64,000 bases of DNA from Candidatus Obscuribacterales bacterium. Lineage in GTDB: Bacteria; Cyanobacteriota; Vampirovibrionia; Obscuribacterales; Obscuribacteraceae. The position numbers and the translations under genes were made by a program. Shown piece by piece: positions 46,620 to 55,754 of this stretch. The stretch's first letter is position 1. Each line of letters starts with the position of its first letter. The notes below the pieces were generated by a model, which was not told the DNA's origin, did no database searches, and worked only from the letters and a program-made list of their open reading frames with translations. The DNA is taken from NCBI GenBank assembly GCA_021732085.1, contig JAKFVQ010000018.1, positions 1 to 64,000 on the forward strand. The letters run 5' to 3'.

Positions 46620-48683
46620 TCAAGAATTAGGCAGTCCACCATGCTGGGCTTTGGAGATTCTTTGGATGACTCGTGCTGGGATGGACTCCTTGTGAGTCTT
46701 ATTCAGTGTTAGATAATGCTGGTAGGCTTCGGCTGAAAGTCCCTGTTCCTCAGTCAGCCAGAGTGCGTCGCCCAGGTTCAAAAAGGCTACTGACCGATCG
46801 GGTTGCTCTTTCGTGACGGTTTCAAGAACGCGAGCTGCTTCCGAATACCTTCCGCTTTGGAGGAGAAAGAAGCCGTAATCATTGAGAGCCGTGATGTATT
46901 TCTCCGCAGGTAGCTTGCGCCACTTCCAAGCATCAATCCACAATTCAGGTTCCATTTTGTCGGCCTTGTATTCTGCGCGCTGCGTGTTGATGGCGTAGAA
47001 GGAAAGGTCAAATACTGCTGCCAACGTTCTGGCTGCATTGTAGGCATCGCCTTTTCCGTAAAGCTCTAACGCTCGGCTCTCCGCTTTTTGGATAGCATCG
47101 CTAATGAAGTTATTGTTGAGGTATTGAACCGGCACTTGTTCGATTGCGCCACCGCTGCTGGAGGCACCGTCTCTGAGTTCCAGAATCGCATTCAACTGCT
47201 CTGAAAGCATTGCGCAATAGGCGTCTTCTTTATCGCTACTTTCTAGCTTTACCTGGTTATTTGCAATTTTGAATAGCTCTTTCTTCCAGATTGGTCCATC
47301 ATTGATCCGTGAGTTGACTTCAATTGCATCTCTAACTGCAATCAGATTTACCTGTCCGGAAGGTACTTCGGCCAGTCGGCTTGAAAACATCGATTCACCA
47401 TCCTTGTATGCCTCAAGTGTTAGCTCGCCCTTTTCCAGTGTCACCTGGATATGATCGTATTCTGGTGTAGAGAATTTCTCCACGTCGATAATCGGCACGA
47501 TTGCTCTTTGCCAATAAAGTTCTGGATCGGATTCGTAATCGCTACTGTCGGCAAAAATTAGCGGCTTTACGTCATCGCTATTGTCTTCCCGTGCAGCGGC
47601 TGGAACCGTTGCTCCGAATTTGTCTCTGACGATTTTGTCGATCCTGCTAGCATCTTTTTCGAAATGAAAATCGTGCAGGACCGCCGCATAACCTTCTAAG
47701 AAATCCAGCGACAGTTCAGAAAGCATATTCTCCTTTGCCTTAAATGTGTTCTTCATTTTTGCGCGTATTTGGCGCGCATGCGTTTTGTCTCCTGCTGCCT
47801 CATAACTCGCCTCCAAATTAGCGAGATCGCGGCTTGCTTGATTGCTCAACTCGCCGAATGTGTCTAAGTCAATTTTGAGAGCCCTGTTCTGAAGCTCGAT
47901 TCTCTCCTTGTTCGAAGAAGTTGTGAACGAAAGCTCCATTAAGGTTGGTGCCACTTCAGGGTGTGATTCACCGAGCGCCGTCTCTTGAATTTTCAGCGCG
48001 CGCCTCAATACCGCTTGCTTCTGATCTTGAGTTAGATCAAGCATTTCGGAGTATTGAATAAGAGACTGTGCATACTCTGCCGGCTCAGAATCCTTATGCG
48101 CTTCGAAGATTTTGAGTGCAGCTTTGCACGCAGATATCGCGTTGGCTTTTTGATCGTTGTCTGCGTAACAGTATGCCAGTTGTCTCAATGCACGTGCAAA
48201 GTCCATTTGTTTCTCTTTATACTCGCGCAGTACGGGCAGCGCGCCTTTATAGAGTGGGATGGCAAAATCACTTGGGCAAACGTCGGCTACTGCGATGGCG
48301 GCTAGAGCGGAGTGCACGTCCGCTTCGCCATATAATTGTTTGCAGATGCCGAGCGCTTCTCCGGCAAGGGCGACGGCGCTGTGATCTTCTTCGAAATAAC
48401 TATCGATGCGTGAAGCATTCAGCAGTGCATTTGCTAAAACTTCTTTGTCCTTCGCTTTTCTTGCGCGTTCGATGGCCAGTGCAAAGTCCATCTTCGCTTC
48501 TTTGTAGTCACCTAGTTTCTCGGCAGTGCTGCCGGCGTTGCTTAGCATTTTTGTTTCTGCTAAAACGTCCGGGCTGCAGAGCAGGTTGTATCCGATCAGG
48601 ACGGTCGCTGATAAGCATGACACCGCCCAGAGTTTCCAGTTTAGTGAATTAAAACGGTGATATAGGAATGTGGCGGCGGTCAT
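46620..48683 (-). CDS. Large exported TPR protein
   Basis: A 687-residue protein. ATG 48683 is chosen because AGGA lies ten bases upstream; TTG 48692 would fall on that site. An N-terminal membrane/signal segment (WAVSCLSATVLIGYNLL) precedes repeated TPRs (about 45-340: EKLGDYKEAKMDFALAIERA, ALRRALKIQETALGESHPEV), a middle globular region with a TonB-C-like strand pair (HIQVTLEKGELTLEAYKDGE region), and two more TPRs at the C-terminus (SVAFLNLGDALWLTEEQGLS). No catalytic motif. Confidence 0.75.
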   Translation of the reverse strand: MTAATFLYHRFNSLNWKLWAVSCLSATVLIGYNLLCSPDVLAETKMLSNAGSTAEKLGDYKEAKMDFALAIERARKAKDKEVLANALLNASRIDSYFEEDHSAVALAGEALGICKQLYGEADVHSALAAIAVADVCPSDFAIPLYKGALPVLREYKEKQMDFARALRQLAYCYADNDQKANAISACKAALKIFEAHKDSEPAEYAQSLIQYSEMLDLTQDQKQAVLRRALKIQETALGESHPEVAPTLMELSFTTSSNKERIELQNRALKIDLDTFGELSNQASRDLANLEASYEAAGDKTHARQIRAKMKNTFKAKENMLSELSLDFLEGYAAVLHDFHFEKDASRIDKIVRDKFGATVPAAAREDNSDDVKPLIFADSSDYESDPELYWQRAIVPIIDVEKFSTPEYDHIQVTLEKGELTLEAYKDGESMFSSRLAEVPSGQVNLIAVRDAIEVNSRINDGPIWKKELFKIANNQVKLESSDKEDAYCAMLSEQLNAILELRDGASSSGGAIEQVPVQYLNNNFISDAIQKAESRALELYGKGDAYNAARTLAAVFDLSFYAINTQRAEYKADKMEPELWIDAWKWRKLPAEKYITALNDYGFFLLQSGRYSEAARVLETVTKEQPDRSVAFLNLGDALWLTEEQGLSAEAYQHYLTLNKTHKESIPARVIQRISKAQHGGLPNS

Positions 48684-48877
48684 AAAAATCAAATCCTCAG
48701 TTAGGGCTCTAGGATCTAATTTAGGCTCGCAAGGTGAAGAGAACTAGCATGATTAATTAGCGGACTGTTAAATCTAGAGTCAGGATCTGTAAACGCGCTT
48801 ATGATTCGCCCGTAGATTCTTCTGTGCTAAGGCTTTTAGGAATTGAATCGAGAGTGTTAGCTGCTTGTTAAAAGCGA

Positions 48878-49735
48878 CTACATTTGCGCAACAAGTTCTT
48901 GCAACTGATTTTTCATGGTGGTAGCGGCAAGGTTTATGCTTTGCCCATGTCCCGGAAGAACCCATTCAAAGTCATAGTCGACGAGTTTTGCCATCGAAAG
49001 TTTTTGATCGCTCCATGAGTACCAGCAATAATCTCGAAATGCTGAAAGGTGCTGCAAGTCCCGATCATAGTAGAGATGATCGCCCGTGAAGAGGTACTTA
49101 TTCTTATATAGAAGAACGCAATGTCCGGCGGTATGTCCTGGCGTGAAAATAATGCGGAAATCTGAATCGATTACCGTATCATTTGCTCCTTTCAAAACTA
49201 ATTCTGCCTCAGGTTCTGCATCAAGATCGTCTTGGTGAATAATGCGCTTACTCTGCCAGTGTTCAGCATATTTTGCCGCATCAGCAACATCATCTCGGTG
49301 GCTCAGGAAAATGTATTTGACCCCACCCAATTGCTCAAATCGTTCAGCCAATTTCTTGACGTAGCGTGGTGACTCGATTAGCCAATTGCCTCCCGGATGC
49401 CGGATGAAATAGCTGTTGGCACCATATGACTTGCGCGATGTGAATCCGCAATAGTAAATTTCTTCCGCAACTTTGATTGGAAAATCGGCTTGTATTTCTT
49501 CAGCGCGATTTTTGCCTGTGCAACCAATTGCGGCAACCGGACAGGATAGCAACGCTTGCCATGCTTCTCTCGTTTCTTTTTCTGAACGCGGTTGTGCTTG
49601 AACTGAAGAGTAACTTCCGAATTCTGCAAAAACTGTTGGTGCTATTTGCCGGCAAGCATCGCAATCAATACAGGTAGAATCGACGAAGAACTCACCATCG
49701 ACATTGCTTGCCAGCCGTTTCTTTTGATCTGCCAT
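48878..49735 (-). CDS. Ferredoxin-metallo-beta-lactamase fusion
   Basis: A 285-residue cytosolic protein. A single-cluster ferredoxin (1-75) has Cys22, Cys25, Cys28 and Cys65 (CIDCDAC and SCPVAA). The metallo-beta-lactamase domain that follows has HRDDVADA, TPGHTAGH, GDH and PGHG. Relatives occur in cyanobacteria and plants, where the first motif reads HRDDVADH; here its last His is Ala, so metal binding may be altered. It could couple electron transfer to hydrolysis or oxygen/thiol chemistry. AGGTG nine bases upstream supports the ATG. Confidence 0.85.
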   Translation of the reverse strand: MADQKKRLASNVDGEFFVDSTCIDCDACRQIAPTVFAEFGSYSSVQAQPRSEKETREAWQALLSCPVAAIGCTGKNRAEEIQADFPIKVAEEIYYCGFTSRKSYGANSYFIRHPGGNWLIESPRYVKKLAERFEQLGGVKYIFLSHRDDVADAAKYAEHWQSKRIIHQDDLDAEPEAELVLKGANDTVIDSDFRIIFTPGHTAGHCVLLYKNKYLFTGDHLYYDRDLQHLSAFRDYCWYSWSDQKLSMAKLVDYDFEWVLPGHGQSINLAATTMKNQLQELVAQM

Positions 49736-49780
49736 GGAAAGAGCACCTATTTGGAAGCCGCGATAGTTTAATGATAGCGC

Positions 49781-50617
49781 TTATTTGTTTGTTAGAAATT
49801 CGTTGATTCGATTAACAACGGTCTTTTGCTGCTCTATATGCGGACAGTGACCGGTCTCTGGCAGAAAAAGTGATTGGCAGCTCGGAAGAATTTCGGCAAG
49901 TCTTTTGCCGTTTTCAGGCTTAATTAAGCGGTCATTTGTGCCGTGGATAAGCAACGATTGCGCGGTCAGTTTTTCCAAAAATGGGCTGGCGTCAAAATTG
50001 CGGAATGCAGCAAGCTGAGCAAATAGCACCATCGGTGAGGTGGGATAAGGTCGCGATTGATCGCAGATGATTTGCAAATCCGGCCTGTGCAACTCGAATG
50101 CGCTTTCCGAAAAACAAATCGAGAAAAAGTCAAAGAACAGTTCATCGAATGTTGTTCCGCGCGGGTTCATAATCTTCTCTTTGACGTCCGGATCGGAACT
50201 CGTGTACAGAGCACCACCGGCCGTGGTTGACTGCAGAACAAGTCTACGAACTCGCTCAGGGTGCGTTCCGGCAAATTCGAGCGCTACGCATCCGCCCATC
50301 GAATAGCCGAGAAGGTCAATTTGGTCCCACTGCAAATGCTCGAGGAGCTGTTGCAAATCCTCTACAAAATGAAGCATCCGCAGATCATTTCCGCGCTCCA
50401 GCTTGCCGCTTTTTCCTGTACCTCTACTATCGAATATGAGGACATCGCGCTTTTGAGCGAGTTCGTGAACAAACGCCGGCGGCCACGATAGCAGGCTACC
50501 TCCGTATCCCATCACAAGGACCAGTGGCAGGGTCTTGGACCCGGAATCGGATCGAATCAATCTGTAGTTCAGTCCATGAGGCGATAACGCCTCAATCAGA
50601 ATCGACGTTTCTTGCAT
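49781..50617 (-). CDS. Cytosolic alpha/beta hydrolase
   Basis: A 278-residue alpha/beta hydrolase of the 3-oxoadipate enol-lactonase/peptidase type. Oxyanion region VMGYGGSLLSW, nucleophile Ser in LGYSMGGC, acid in HGTNDRLIKPE and His in ETGHCPHIE. ATG 50617 has GGAG five bases upstream and is preferred over an in-frame TTG at 50635. It lies 45 bp downstream-adjacent to the MBL-ferredoxin gene on the same strand, so co-expression is likely. Substrate unknown. Confidence 0.85.
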   Translation of the reverse strand: MQETSILIEALSPHGLNYRLIRSDSGSKTLPLVLVMGYGGSLLSWPPAFVHELAQKRDVLIFDSRGTGKSGKLERGNDLRMLHFVEDLQQLLEHLQWDQIDLLGYSMGGCVALEFAGTHPERVRRLVLQSTTAGGALYTSSDPDVKEKIMNPRGTTFDELFFDFFSICFSESAFELHRPDLQIICDQSRPYPTSPMVLFAQLAAFRNFDASPFLEKLTAQSLLIHGTNDRLIKPENGKRLAEILPSCQSLFLPETGHCPHIEQQKTVVNRINEFLTNK

Positions 50618-50789
50618 GTCAGCTCCGAAGTTCAAGCATTGTCCCGAGAACTTCGGATCCTATCACAGGATATAGCCCACTTGTGGCAGATTGGTTACGT
50701 CAAAGCGTCAATCTAACTTCAAGTGCCCATCAACGTGCTACGTGCCCGCTTGCGTTTAGCGGCACACGCTTCGGGTAGCATCCACATAA

Positions 50790-50806
50790 GCCGGCCAGCG
50801 GTCCCA
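50790..50806. repeat. Dispersed palindromic repeat copy (GCCGGC type)
   Basis: GCCGGCCAGCGGTCCCA, a close match to the copy at 8573-8599, in the gap between the hydrolase and the Cys-rich protein. Nearby, TGCGTTTAGCGGCA occurs at about 50752 and again at the 3' end of the Cys-rich gene (about 50836), a short direct duplication. Confidence 0.5.
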
Positions 50807-50843
50807 GGCTAGTGCCCGTTTGAATAACCGGATGCCTGTGCGT

Positions 50844-51665
50844 TTAGCGGCAACGTCCGCGTCCGCCGAAGATGCGTCCGACAACTTTTCCGGGATACCA
50901 TCCGCCACATTGTCTCGACTGGTTGCAAGGACGGCAAGGATTAAATTGACCTTGGCGCGGGTGGCACTGCCCTGGGCAACCGCCCGGAGTGCAGGTTCTA
51001 ACCGGTGGCTGAACTTCAGGCTGTGTTTGCGTTACAACCGGCGCCGGTTTGCTGTCCGTTGTTGCTTGGGTCGCATCGCTTGACTGCTGTGGCGCAACTC
51101 TTCGATCGCCGCCTTGATGGAAGGAGTAGGGATCGAACGGCTGGGCTACTGCGGCATCGATAGGACGTTGTCCTTGATGGAAGGAGTAGGCATCATAGCT
51201 TTGCGGCTGTTCGTATGATGGTCCCTTGTAGACATCCTGATTGGCTTGCGGTGTATAGTACGCCGGTGCCGCTTCCGTGTAGTTGACGCGGGCAACATTG
51301 TTTTGGGTTCTCTCGCCATATTGAGCGGCTAGTTGTGGCGGTACGAATGATGGGAAACTTTCCAGAGCCACGTCGTGGAAACCGCCAACAGCTGAGCTGG
51401 CAATGTTATCGCGCGCGGCAGTTCTCTCGACCGGCGTTGTCGAAGCCGGGCCGAAGTTGGAAATATTGGACTCGGCATAAATATTGGTGCAGACCATGAC
51501 CCCGTTTACTTCGCGGCAAACGGTACCTGGTGGTTTTGATGCGAATGACTGCTCGCTCGGTCCCCAATGCACCGGGGATCCAGAGAAGCCACCATCCTGG
51601 ACGGTATTCAAATCAAAGCATCCATTGCCAATGCAAACTTGCGAACTAACTGCGCGATCACCCAT
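50844..51665 (-). CDS. Pro/Gln-rich protein with Cys-rich C-terminus
   Basis: A 273-residue protein. ATG 51665 is selected because AGGAG lies eight bases upstream; an in-frame GTG at 51674 overlaps that site. No signal peptide is seen. The N-terminal part has Cys pairs (VCIGNGCF, TVCREVNGVMVC), the middle is Pro/Gln/Tyr-rich, and the C-terminus has a Cys cluster (RTCTPGGCPGQCHPRQG, NPCRPCNQSRQCGGW) that could bind metal or cross-link. YSFHQG occurs twice, encoded by an imperfect 60-bp duplication (51109-51131 and 51169-51191). Not recognised. Confidence 0.55.
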   Translation of the reverse strand: MGDRAVSSQVCIGNGCFDLNTVQDGGFSGSPVHWGPSEQSFASKPPGTVCREVNGVMVCTNIYAESNISNFGPASTTPVERTAARDNIASSAVGGFHDVALESFPSFVPPQLAAQYGERTQNNVARVNYTEAAPAYYTPQANQDVYKGPSYEQPQSYDAYSFHQGQRPIDAAVAQPFDPYSFHQGGDRRVAPQQSSDATQATTDSKPAPVVTQTQPEVQPPVRTCTPGGCPGQCHPRQGQFNPCRPCNQSRQCGGWYPGKVVGRIFGGRGRCR

Positions 51666-51805
51666 GTGACTCACTCCTTCTGAAGAGAGCCAGCCATGAT
51701 CTAAACCTTACCCCGAATATCAATAGTAAATACTTTAATCTGTCCAGGGTCAATGGTGTTTCTCCCATCGCCTTTGAAAATAATGCTAGATGAGCGGGCA
51801 ATGTA

Positions 51806-51856
51806 TATAATGCAGAGAGCAGTAACAATTCTGGCAGCGTAGGCTTCCAGCCTGCT
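51806..51856 (+). promoter_or_regulatory. Candidate -10 box and repeat copy in a 5' leader
   Basis: TATAAT stands at 51806-51811. A palindromic repeat copy (AGGCTTCCAGCCT core, 51837-51856) follows in what would be the leader of the gene at 51902. If that gene is transcribed from here, the hairpin sits between transcription and translation starts. Confidence 0.35.
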
Positions 51857-51901
51857 TCGAAGCTTCCAGAAGCCGTTCGGTATTTCTACAGGAGAAAAGA
51901 T

Positions 51902-52378
51902 ATGGGCGCCGAAGATATCTTGTATCGCCTTGATCCCACCAAGGTTCGTATCGTGTCCGGCGATATCGCGGAAGGATACTGGGACCTTCGCGGGTGCTCG
52001 CTTGTTCGCAGTCCTGAGCTGCTGCGGGTTGCGGCCGAGGGCGAGGTACCAGAGCCCGAGCAAGTAGACCTCGACGGACAGATTCAAAATCTCGACATCA
52101 AGAATATAAAGGATGCAAATCCAACGGGAAATTTGATCGGCATCGGAGTCGGCGCGTTGGCCGGACTTCGCTTCTTCGGCCCGTTAGGGGCGATAGGCGG
52201 GGCCTTGGTTGGATCTGCGCTTGTTGGAAATCGGCATGAAATAACAGTTACAGTCAGATTGAAGAATGGACGCCTGTTTGTGGCGAGCATGGATAAGGAC
52301 GTGTATGCACGCCTGAAGCTGATCGGTGAGCGATCCGGTGCTACGGAAACGTCAATTGATGCTTCATTGAGTAAATAG
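51902..52378 (+). CDS. Small protein with glycine-zipper segment
   Basis: A 158-residue protein. AGGAGA seven bases before the ATG gives a firm start. Residues about 72-108 (GNLIGIGVGALAGLRFFGPL then GAIGGALVGSALVG) form a glycine-zipper-like membrane or oligomerisation helix. It is flanked by a polar N-domain and a C-terminal beta segment (HEITVTVRLKNGRLFVASMD) resembling a short ligand- or lipid-binding sheet. No named family recognised. Confidence 0.6.
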   Translation: MGAEDILYRLDPTKVRIVSGDIAEGYWDLRGCSLVRSPELLRVAAEGEVPEPEQVDLDGQIQNLDIKNIKDANPTGNLIGIGVGALAGLRFFGPLGAIGGALVGSALVGNRHEITVTVRLKNGRLFVASMDKDVYARLKLIGERSGATETSIDASLSK

Positions 52379-52402
52379 TCCTTGTCCTTTAGGCTAGACC
52401 AT

Positions 52403-52456
52403 CTATTTGGATGCTGAGCTACTTGGATGTTGAGCTACTTGGATGTTGAGCTACTT
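52403..52456. repeat. 16-bp tandem repeat in an intergenic stretch
   Basis: Three units of CTACTTGGATGTTGAG (first with two changes) plus six bases of a fourth, in the 317-bp gap 52379-52695. A related GGATACTGAGCTG lies at about 52500. Nothing else is recognised in this gap. Confidence 0.7.
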
Positions 52457-52695
52457 ATTGGGTAGGTATCAAGGTCCTGAATCAGCTTCTGTCTTTCGTG
52501 GATACTGAGCTGTAACGACTAAATATTGCAAGAAAGCTCCCTCGATGCACTTAAGGCTCTTGGAAATACAGTTTATTCCTGTTGTATATATGCTCACCGC
52601 TGGCGGTGGCAAAATTAGGCAATTAATCGAACAAATTGGCGTTTCATGCTACCTTTATCAGAACACGGGTGGAAGTGTATGTATGAGGAATTGAA

Positions 52696-53367
52696 ATGCC
52701 GAGAAAAAAGAAATCCGATAACGCAAAGGGCAATAAGCAGTCGGTTAGAGATTCAATACCCAATACGCAATCTTCGCTTAATCCTTTATTGGACTTCACT
52801 CCAGTTCCCAATGCAAAGCCTTCTGGCAATGTGCTCCGGCGCAAGGACTTTCTGGCAATTGATGAGGCGATAAATTACTTGCTTGAACAATTGCAGCAGA
52901 ATCCGCTAGATCATCAGCAAGCGAGGCATCTTCTTACGCCGCTGCTTGTTGAGGTGGGCAGGCTTGATGAAGCTACTAGTTTGATCAATCAATTTTCTAA
53001 CGACAAGAGTGCTCACCTCTTCTACTCCCGCGCGCTTCTAAATTTCAAAAAGTATGGACCATGCCCATTGTCGGACAACGCTTTAGAACAAGCAGTCCGG
53101 CAAAACCCTTCAGTGCTCGATTTCCTTTGTGGCGCCGATCTACCTGCGGTAGATACGGAGTCATTTGAACCAGGCAGTAAGGAAGAGGCTGTCAATTATT
53201 TGGAAGTGGGTATGGAAGGCTGGCTCAGCGCTGATGGTGCAATCATCTGGCTTGCCGATTATTTGATGGAAGAGCTCACCAGGTTTAATCACTCAATGGA
53301 TCTTGCTGGATCCCAATTTGGCGGCGTGGCATCCGCCGTTGACAACGCAATTAACTTCAATCCCTAA
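52696..53367 (+). CDS. ST7-like TPR-related protein
   Basis: A 223-residue cytosolic protein with GAGGA six bases before the ATG. After a Lys-rich leader it contains helical repeats: YLLEQLQQNPLDHQQARHLL, LLVEVGRLDEATSLINQF, LFYSRALLNFKKYG, then NPSVLDFLCGADLP and GSKEEAVNYLEVGMEGW. This phrase order matches a widespread bacterial family distantly related to ST7/TPR proteins, of unknown function. It is convergent with the NAD-kinase-like gene, with only two bases between them. Confidence 0.6.
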   Translation: MPRKKKSDNAKGNKQSVRDSIPNTQSSLNPLLDFTPVPNAKPSGNVLRRKDFLAIDEAINYLLEQLQQNPLDHQQARHLLTPLLVEVGRLDEATSLINQFSNDKSAHLFYSRALLNFKKYGPCPLSDNALEQAVRQNPSVLDFLCGADLPAVDTESFEPGSKEEAVNYLEVGMEGWLSADGAIIWLADYLMEELTRFNHSMDLAGSQFGGVASAVDNAINFNP

Positions 53368-53369
53368 AT

Positions 53370-54386
53370 TTACCGCTTAAACAAATTACTTTTGTCGCGC
53401 GTCACAGGAGGAAGGAAAGCCGGACTCGGCGTGCCTTGTGCTTTGGCAAGAGTGATATTGTTCTTCGCAGGATTGTAGAGGCGTGCTTGCTCCGCGGCCG
53501 GCCTTATAGTCGCTATCATTCCTGAAGTAAAGGAAATAAAGTCTGATTCGACACCGTCACTGAATATGGTGCCGGCGCTCGGCATGCGTGATTCAATTCT
53601 GAGAGACTTTGCTGTGTCAATATATCCGGCGACGATGCCAGTCTGAGAGTGTTTGCTGGCAAATGGCTCTCGCACGACAAATATTAGTTCAGGTGTACCC
53701 CATTGCATTTCTATTGGCGCGGAGGAGCTGCTCCCGCTGAACGCCGCTAAACCAGCCATCATGTTGAACATAGATGAAAGCCATCCAGTGGATCCGGCTC
53801 CAGTTGAAACAATGATTCCGCTCGAAGATTGTTCTTCTGACTTGGAGGAGTAAGTAAGCTGATAACGGGCAGAAATGTGAGTCTGTGCTCCGATGAATAA
53901 ATCATTGAAGGCGAGCAATCGCTGCCCGTCGTTGGTTTTAACTTCCGCCAATGTTACCAGGGACATCTGCGCTTTGTCGGTGGCTATTGCATCGACTGCG
54001 CAGGACAATTGGGCAACAGGCACCGGAACGAGCACGCCGTCTATTCGCTTCGGATCGGGGTTTACCCCTATGATTGGCTGAGCACCAGCGTATTTTGCTA
54101 CGTTGGCAACCAGACCATCCTGACCCAGTGCAACCACAATATCCTTTGCTGAGAAGACGAAATTTGGTACGAACTTTCGGTCAATGAATTGTGTATTCAG
54201 TGTGCTGTCGATTGCTGTACTAATGCGATCTAGCGCTCTCTGGTACTCGGCGTCTTCTTCTTCGTATTCAGAGAAGTTTGCCCCTGAATGCTCAATGTAA
54301 AACCTCGCCTGTGCTTTTGTGTTAAAGCGTTCGATCAACTCTTGCAGGCGGGTTTTTCTTGTAACAAATACAATTTTTTCATACAT
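53370..54386 (-). CDS. NAD-kinase-like protein with altered GGDG motif
   Basis: A 338-residue protein of the NAD kinase/diacylglycerol kinase fold. The usual GGDGT motif reads GQDGL (88-92, in VVALGQDGLVANVAKYA). It keeps the catalytic Asp, the NDLFIGAQT motif for nucleotide binding and the Gly-rich STGAGSTGW loop. Start ATG 54386 fits the conserved MYEKIVFVTRK opening; the frame is open to 54461, but that extension is translated palindromic repeat. NADP synthesis is possible, but the motif change and a Ser-rich insertion (SGSSSSAP) suggest another substrate or a regulatory role. Confidence 0.75.
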   Translation of the reverse strand: MYEKIVFVTRKTRLQELIERFNTKAQARFYIEHSGANFSEYEEEDAEYQRALDRISTAIDSTLNTQFIDRKFVPNFVFSAKDIVVALGQDGLVANVAKYAGAQPIIGVNPDPKRIDGVLVPVPVAQLSCAVDAIATDKAQMSLVTLAEVKTNDGQRLLAFNDLFIGAQTHISARYQLTYSSKSEEQSSSGIIVSTGAGSTGWLSSMFNMMAGLAAFSGSSSSAPIEMQWGTPELIFVVREPFASKHSQTGIVAGYIDTAKSLRIESRMPSAGTIFSDGVESDFISFTSGMIATIRPAAEQARLYNPAKNNITLAKAQGTPSPAFLPPVTRDKSNLFKR

Positions 54387-54436
54387 GCTGTTTCTGCCTT
54401 CACTAATCCGACGAGCGCGCAGGTTGTCCTTTCTAA

Positions 54437-54460
54437 GCGGGCAAGATCTCTGCGCTCCCA
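54437..54460. repeat. Palindromic repeat copy upstream of NAD-kinase-like gene
   Basis: GCGGGCAAGATCTCTGC then GCTCCCA: the same element as in the lipid synthase linker with a decayed right arm, in the 5' region of the gene. Confidence 0.6.
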
Positions 54461-54586
54461 TTTGTGCGGAATGCCTTCAATCATTCTCTAGAAGTTGAAA
54501 GTCTGTGCACCGTTGGAGTCGCTGCTCGTTTGTCCCAGCTCATTGCCATTAGAACAGGATTTTAGGCGCGCGGCCTGAATAGTTCC

Positions 54587-55582
54587 TTATCGCTTGTCCT
54601 TGTGTCCGTTTGATTCCGGACCGCTGTACATCAAAGATTGCAGTAGGTCCGGAGTCAGTGTTAGTTGTCCGATCTTGTTTGCGTTCTGGGCGAGTTCCTG
54701 AAAGGCAAGCGACATGGCGAATCGCGGATCTCCATTTTTGGCTGCTACCGCTAATAGTGTCCGCCAGTCAGTGTTTTGAACTGGTTTCAATGCGGCTTCA
54801 AGTGCATATGCTTTGCTGTCGGCATCCTTCTTGTCGTTCTGGACCTTTGTATCGATGAGCTCTGTTCGCTGCTCCTCAAGAGCAATATCTGCAGCCATTT
54901 TTGTTTCGCGAATTTCTCGGCGCTTTTGCTCAACCGCTTTCTCCGTATTCAACTCGCTCTCTTTTATCCGTCGCTCTTCTTCAACTGCAGCATTGCGCCT
55001 GGTGTAGATTGCCTGGTCGGCTTGCTGCTGAATCTTTTCTCTAGTTTCAGATTCCAAAGCGCGTGAAGTCTCAGGTGTAGGGCGAATTGCAATGATCGAC
55101 AAATCCAGAATTTGTGTACCGAGATTTTTTACGGCATCGGATTTGCGCAGACCATCGAGGATTCCGTTTACGATGGCTTGTGGGTTTTGTAGAACGGTGC
55201 GGAGGCTGAGCGGGCGGATAATCGATTGTGCAATTACTTGTGTCGCATTGACCAATCTTGCTCCAAGTAGTTCGACGGGCGTGTCCTGCTCTTCAAGATA
55301 TTCTCCCTTCTTGTCTACGCTGAAATTCAACATAGATGAGGCAAGTACTGGTTCCGTGATTTTGTAGGTTAATTGACCTTGCAGGCTGAGCTCCTGGAAG
55401 TCGGCTGTTACTTCACTGAAAATGAACGGAATATCCTGGCTGGTAAGCGGAACATCGACGACTGTTGAGATTGGTGAGAAGTACCAAAAGCTCAGCCCTG
55501 CTCCTTGCTTTCTGATTTGTCCGTCCTGGTGGAGAATGACAAATACAGTTGGTGGCGCCTTCTTGTAGTCTAGTCCAAACAT
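54587..55582 (-). CDS. SPFH/Band 7 domain protein
   Basis: A 331-residue protein with an SPFH (stomatin/prohibitin) domain at about 10-180 (DGQIRKQGAGLSFWYFSPIS is the typical opening; QDIPFIFSEVTADFQELSLQ continues). A long charged coiled coil follows (about 190-265; RRNAAVEEERRIKESELNTE), then a short C-terminal domain. No membrane helix is evident, so attachment may be peripheral. AAGGAG five bases before the ATG fixes the start. Such proteins form membrane-associated rings or scaffolds. Confidence 0.85.
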   Translation of the reverse strand: MFGLDYKKAPPTVFVILHQDGQIRKQGAGLSFWYFSPISTVVDVPLTSQDIPFIFSEVTADFQELSLQGQLTYKITEPVLASSMLNFSVDKKGEYLEEQDTPVELLGARLVNATQVIAQSIIRPLSLRTVLQNPQAIVNGILDGLRKSDAVKNLGTQILDLSIIAIRPTPETSRALESETREKIQQQADQAIYTRRNAAVEEERRIKESELNTEKAVEQKRREIRETKMAADIALEEQRTELIDTKVQNDKKDADSKAYALEAALKPVQNTDWRTLLAVAAKNGDPRFAMSLAFQELAQNANKIGQLTLTPDLLQSLMYSGPESNGHKDKR

Positions 55583-55754
55583 TGTGACTCCTTGTCTATT
55601 TTACGGCTCGGTATTTCTCGAATAAACGTACTGAATACATTTACTATTGTGCGTCGAGCAGTCCCGTTTTGTCAAGTGTCGGACTTCGCGCTCTGCTCTG
55701 TACAAACAAAAAAACAAAGCGAAAGGCGCCTATTAGGGTAGGATTTGTGGGTTT

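Noticed and set aside
54387-54461. Longer N-terminus for the NAD-kinase-like protein
   Set aside because: The extra 25 codons translate a palindromic repeat (GAQRSCPL), while ATG 54386 begins the conserved fold.
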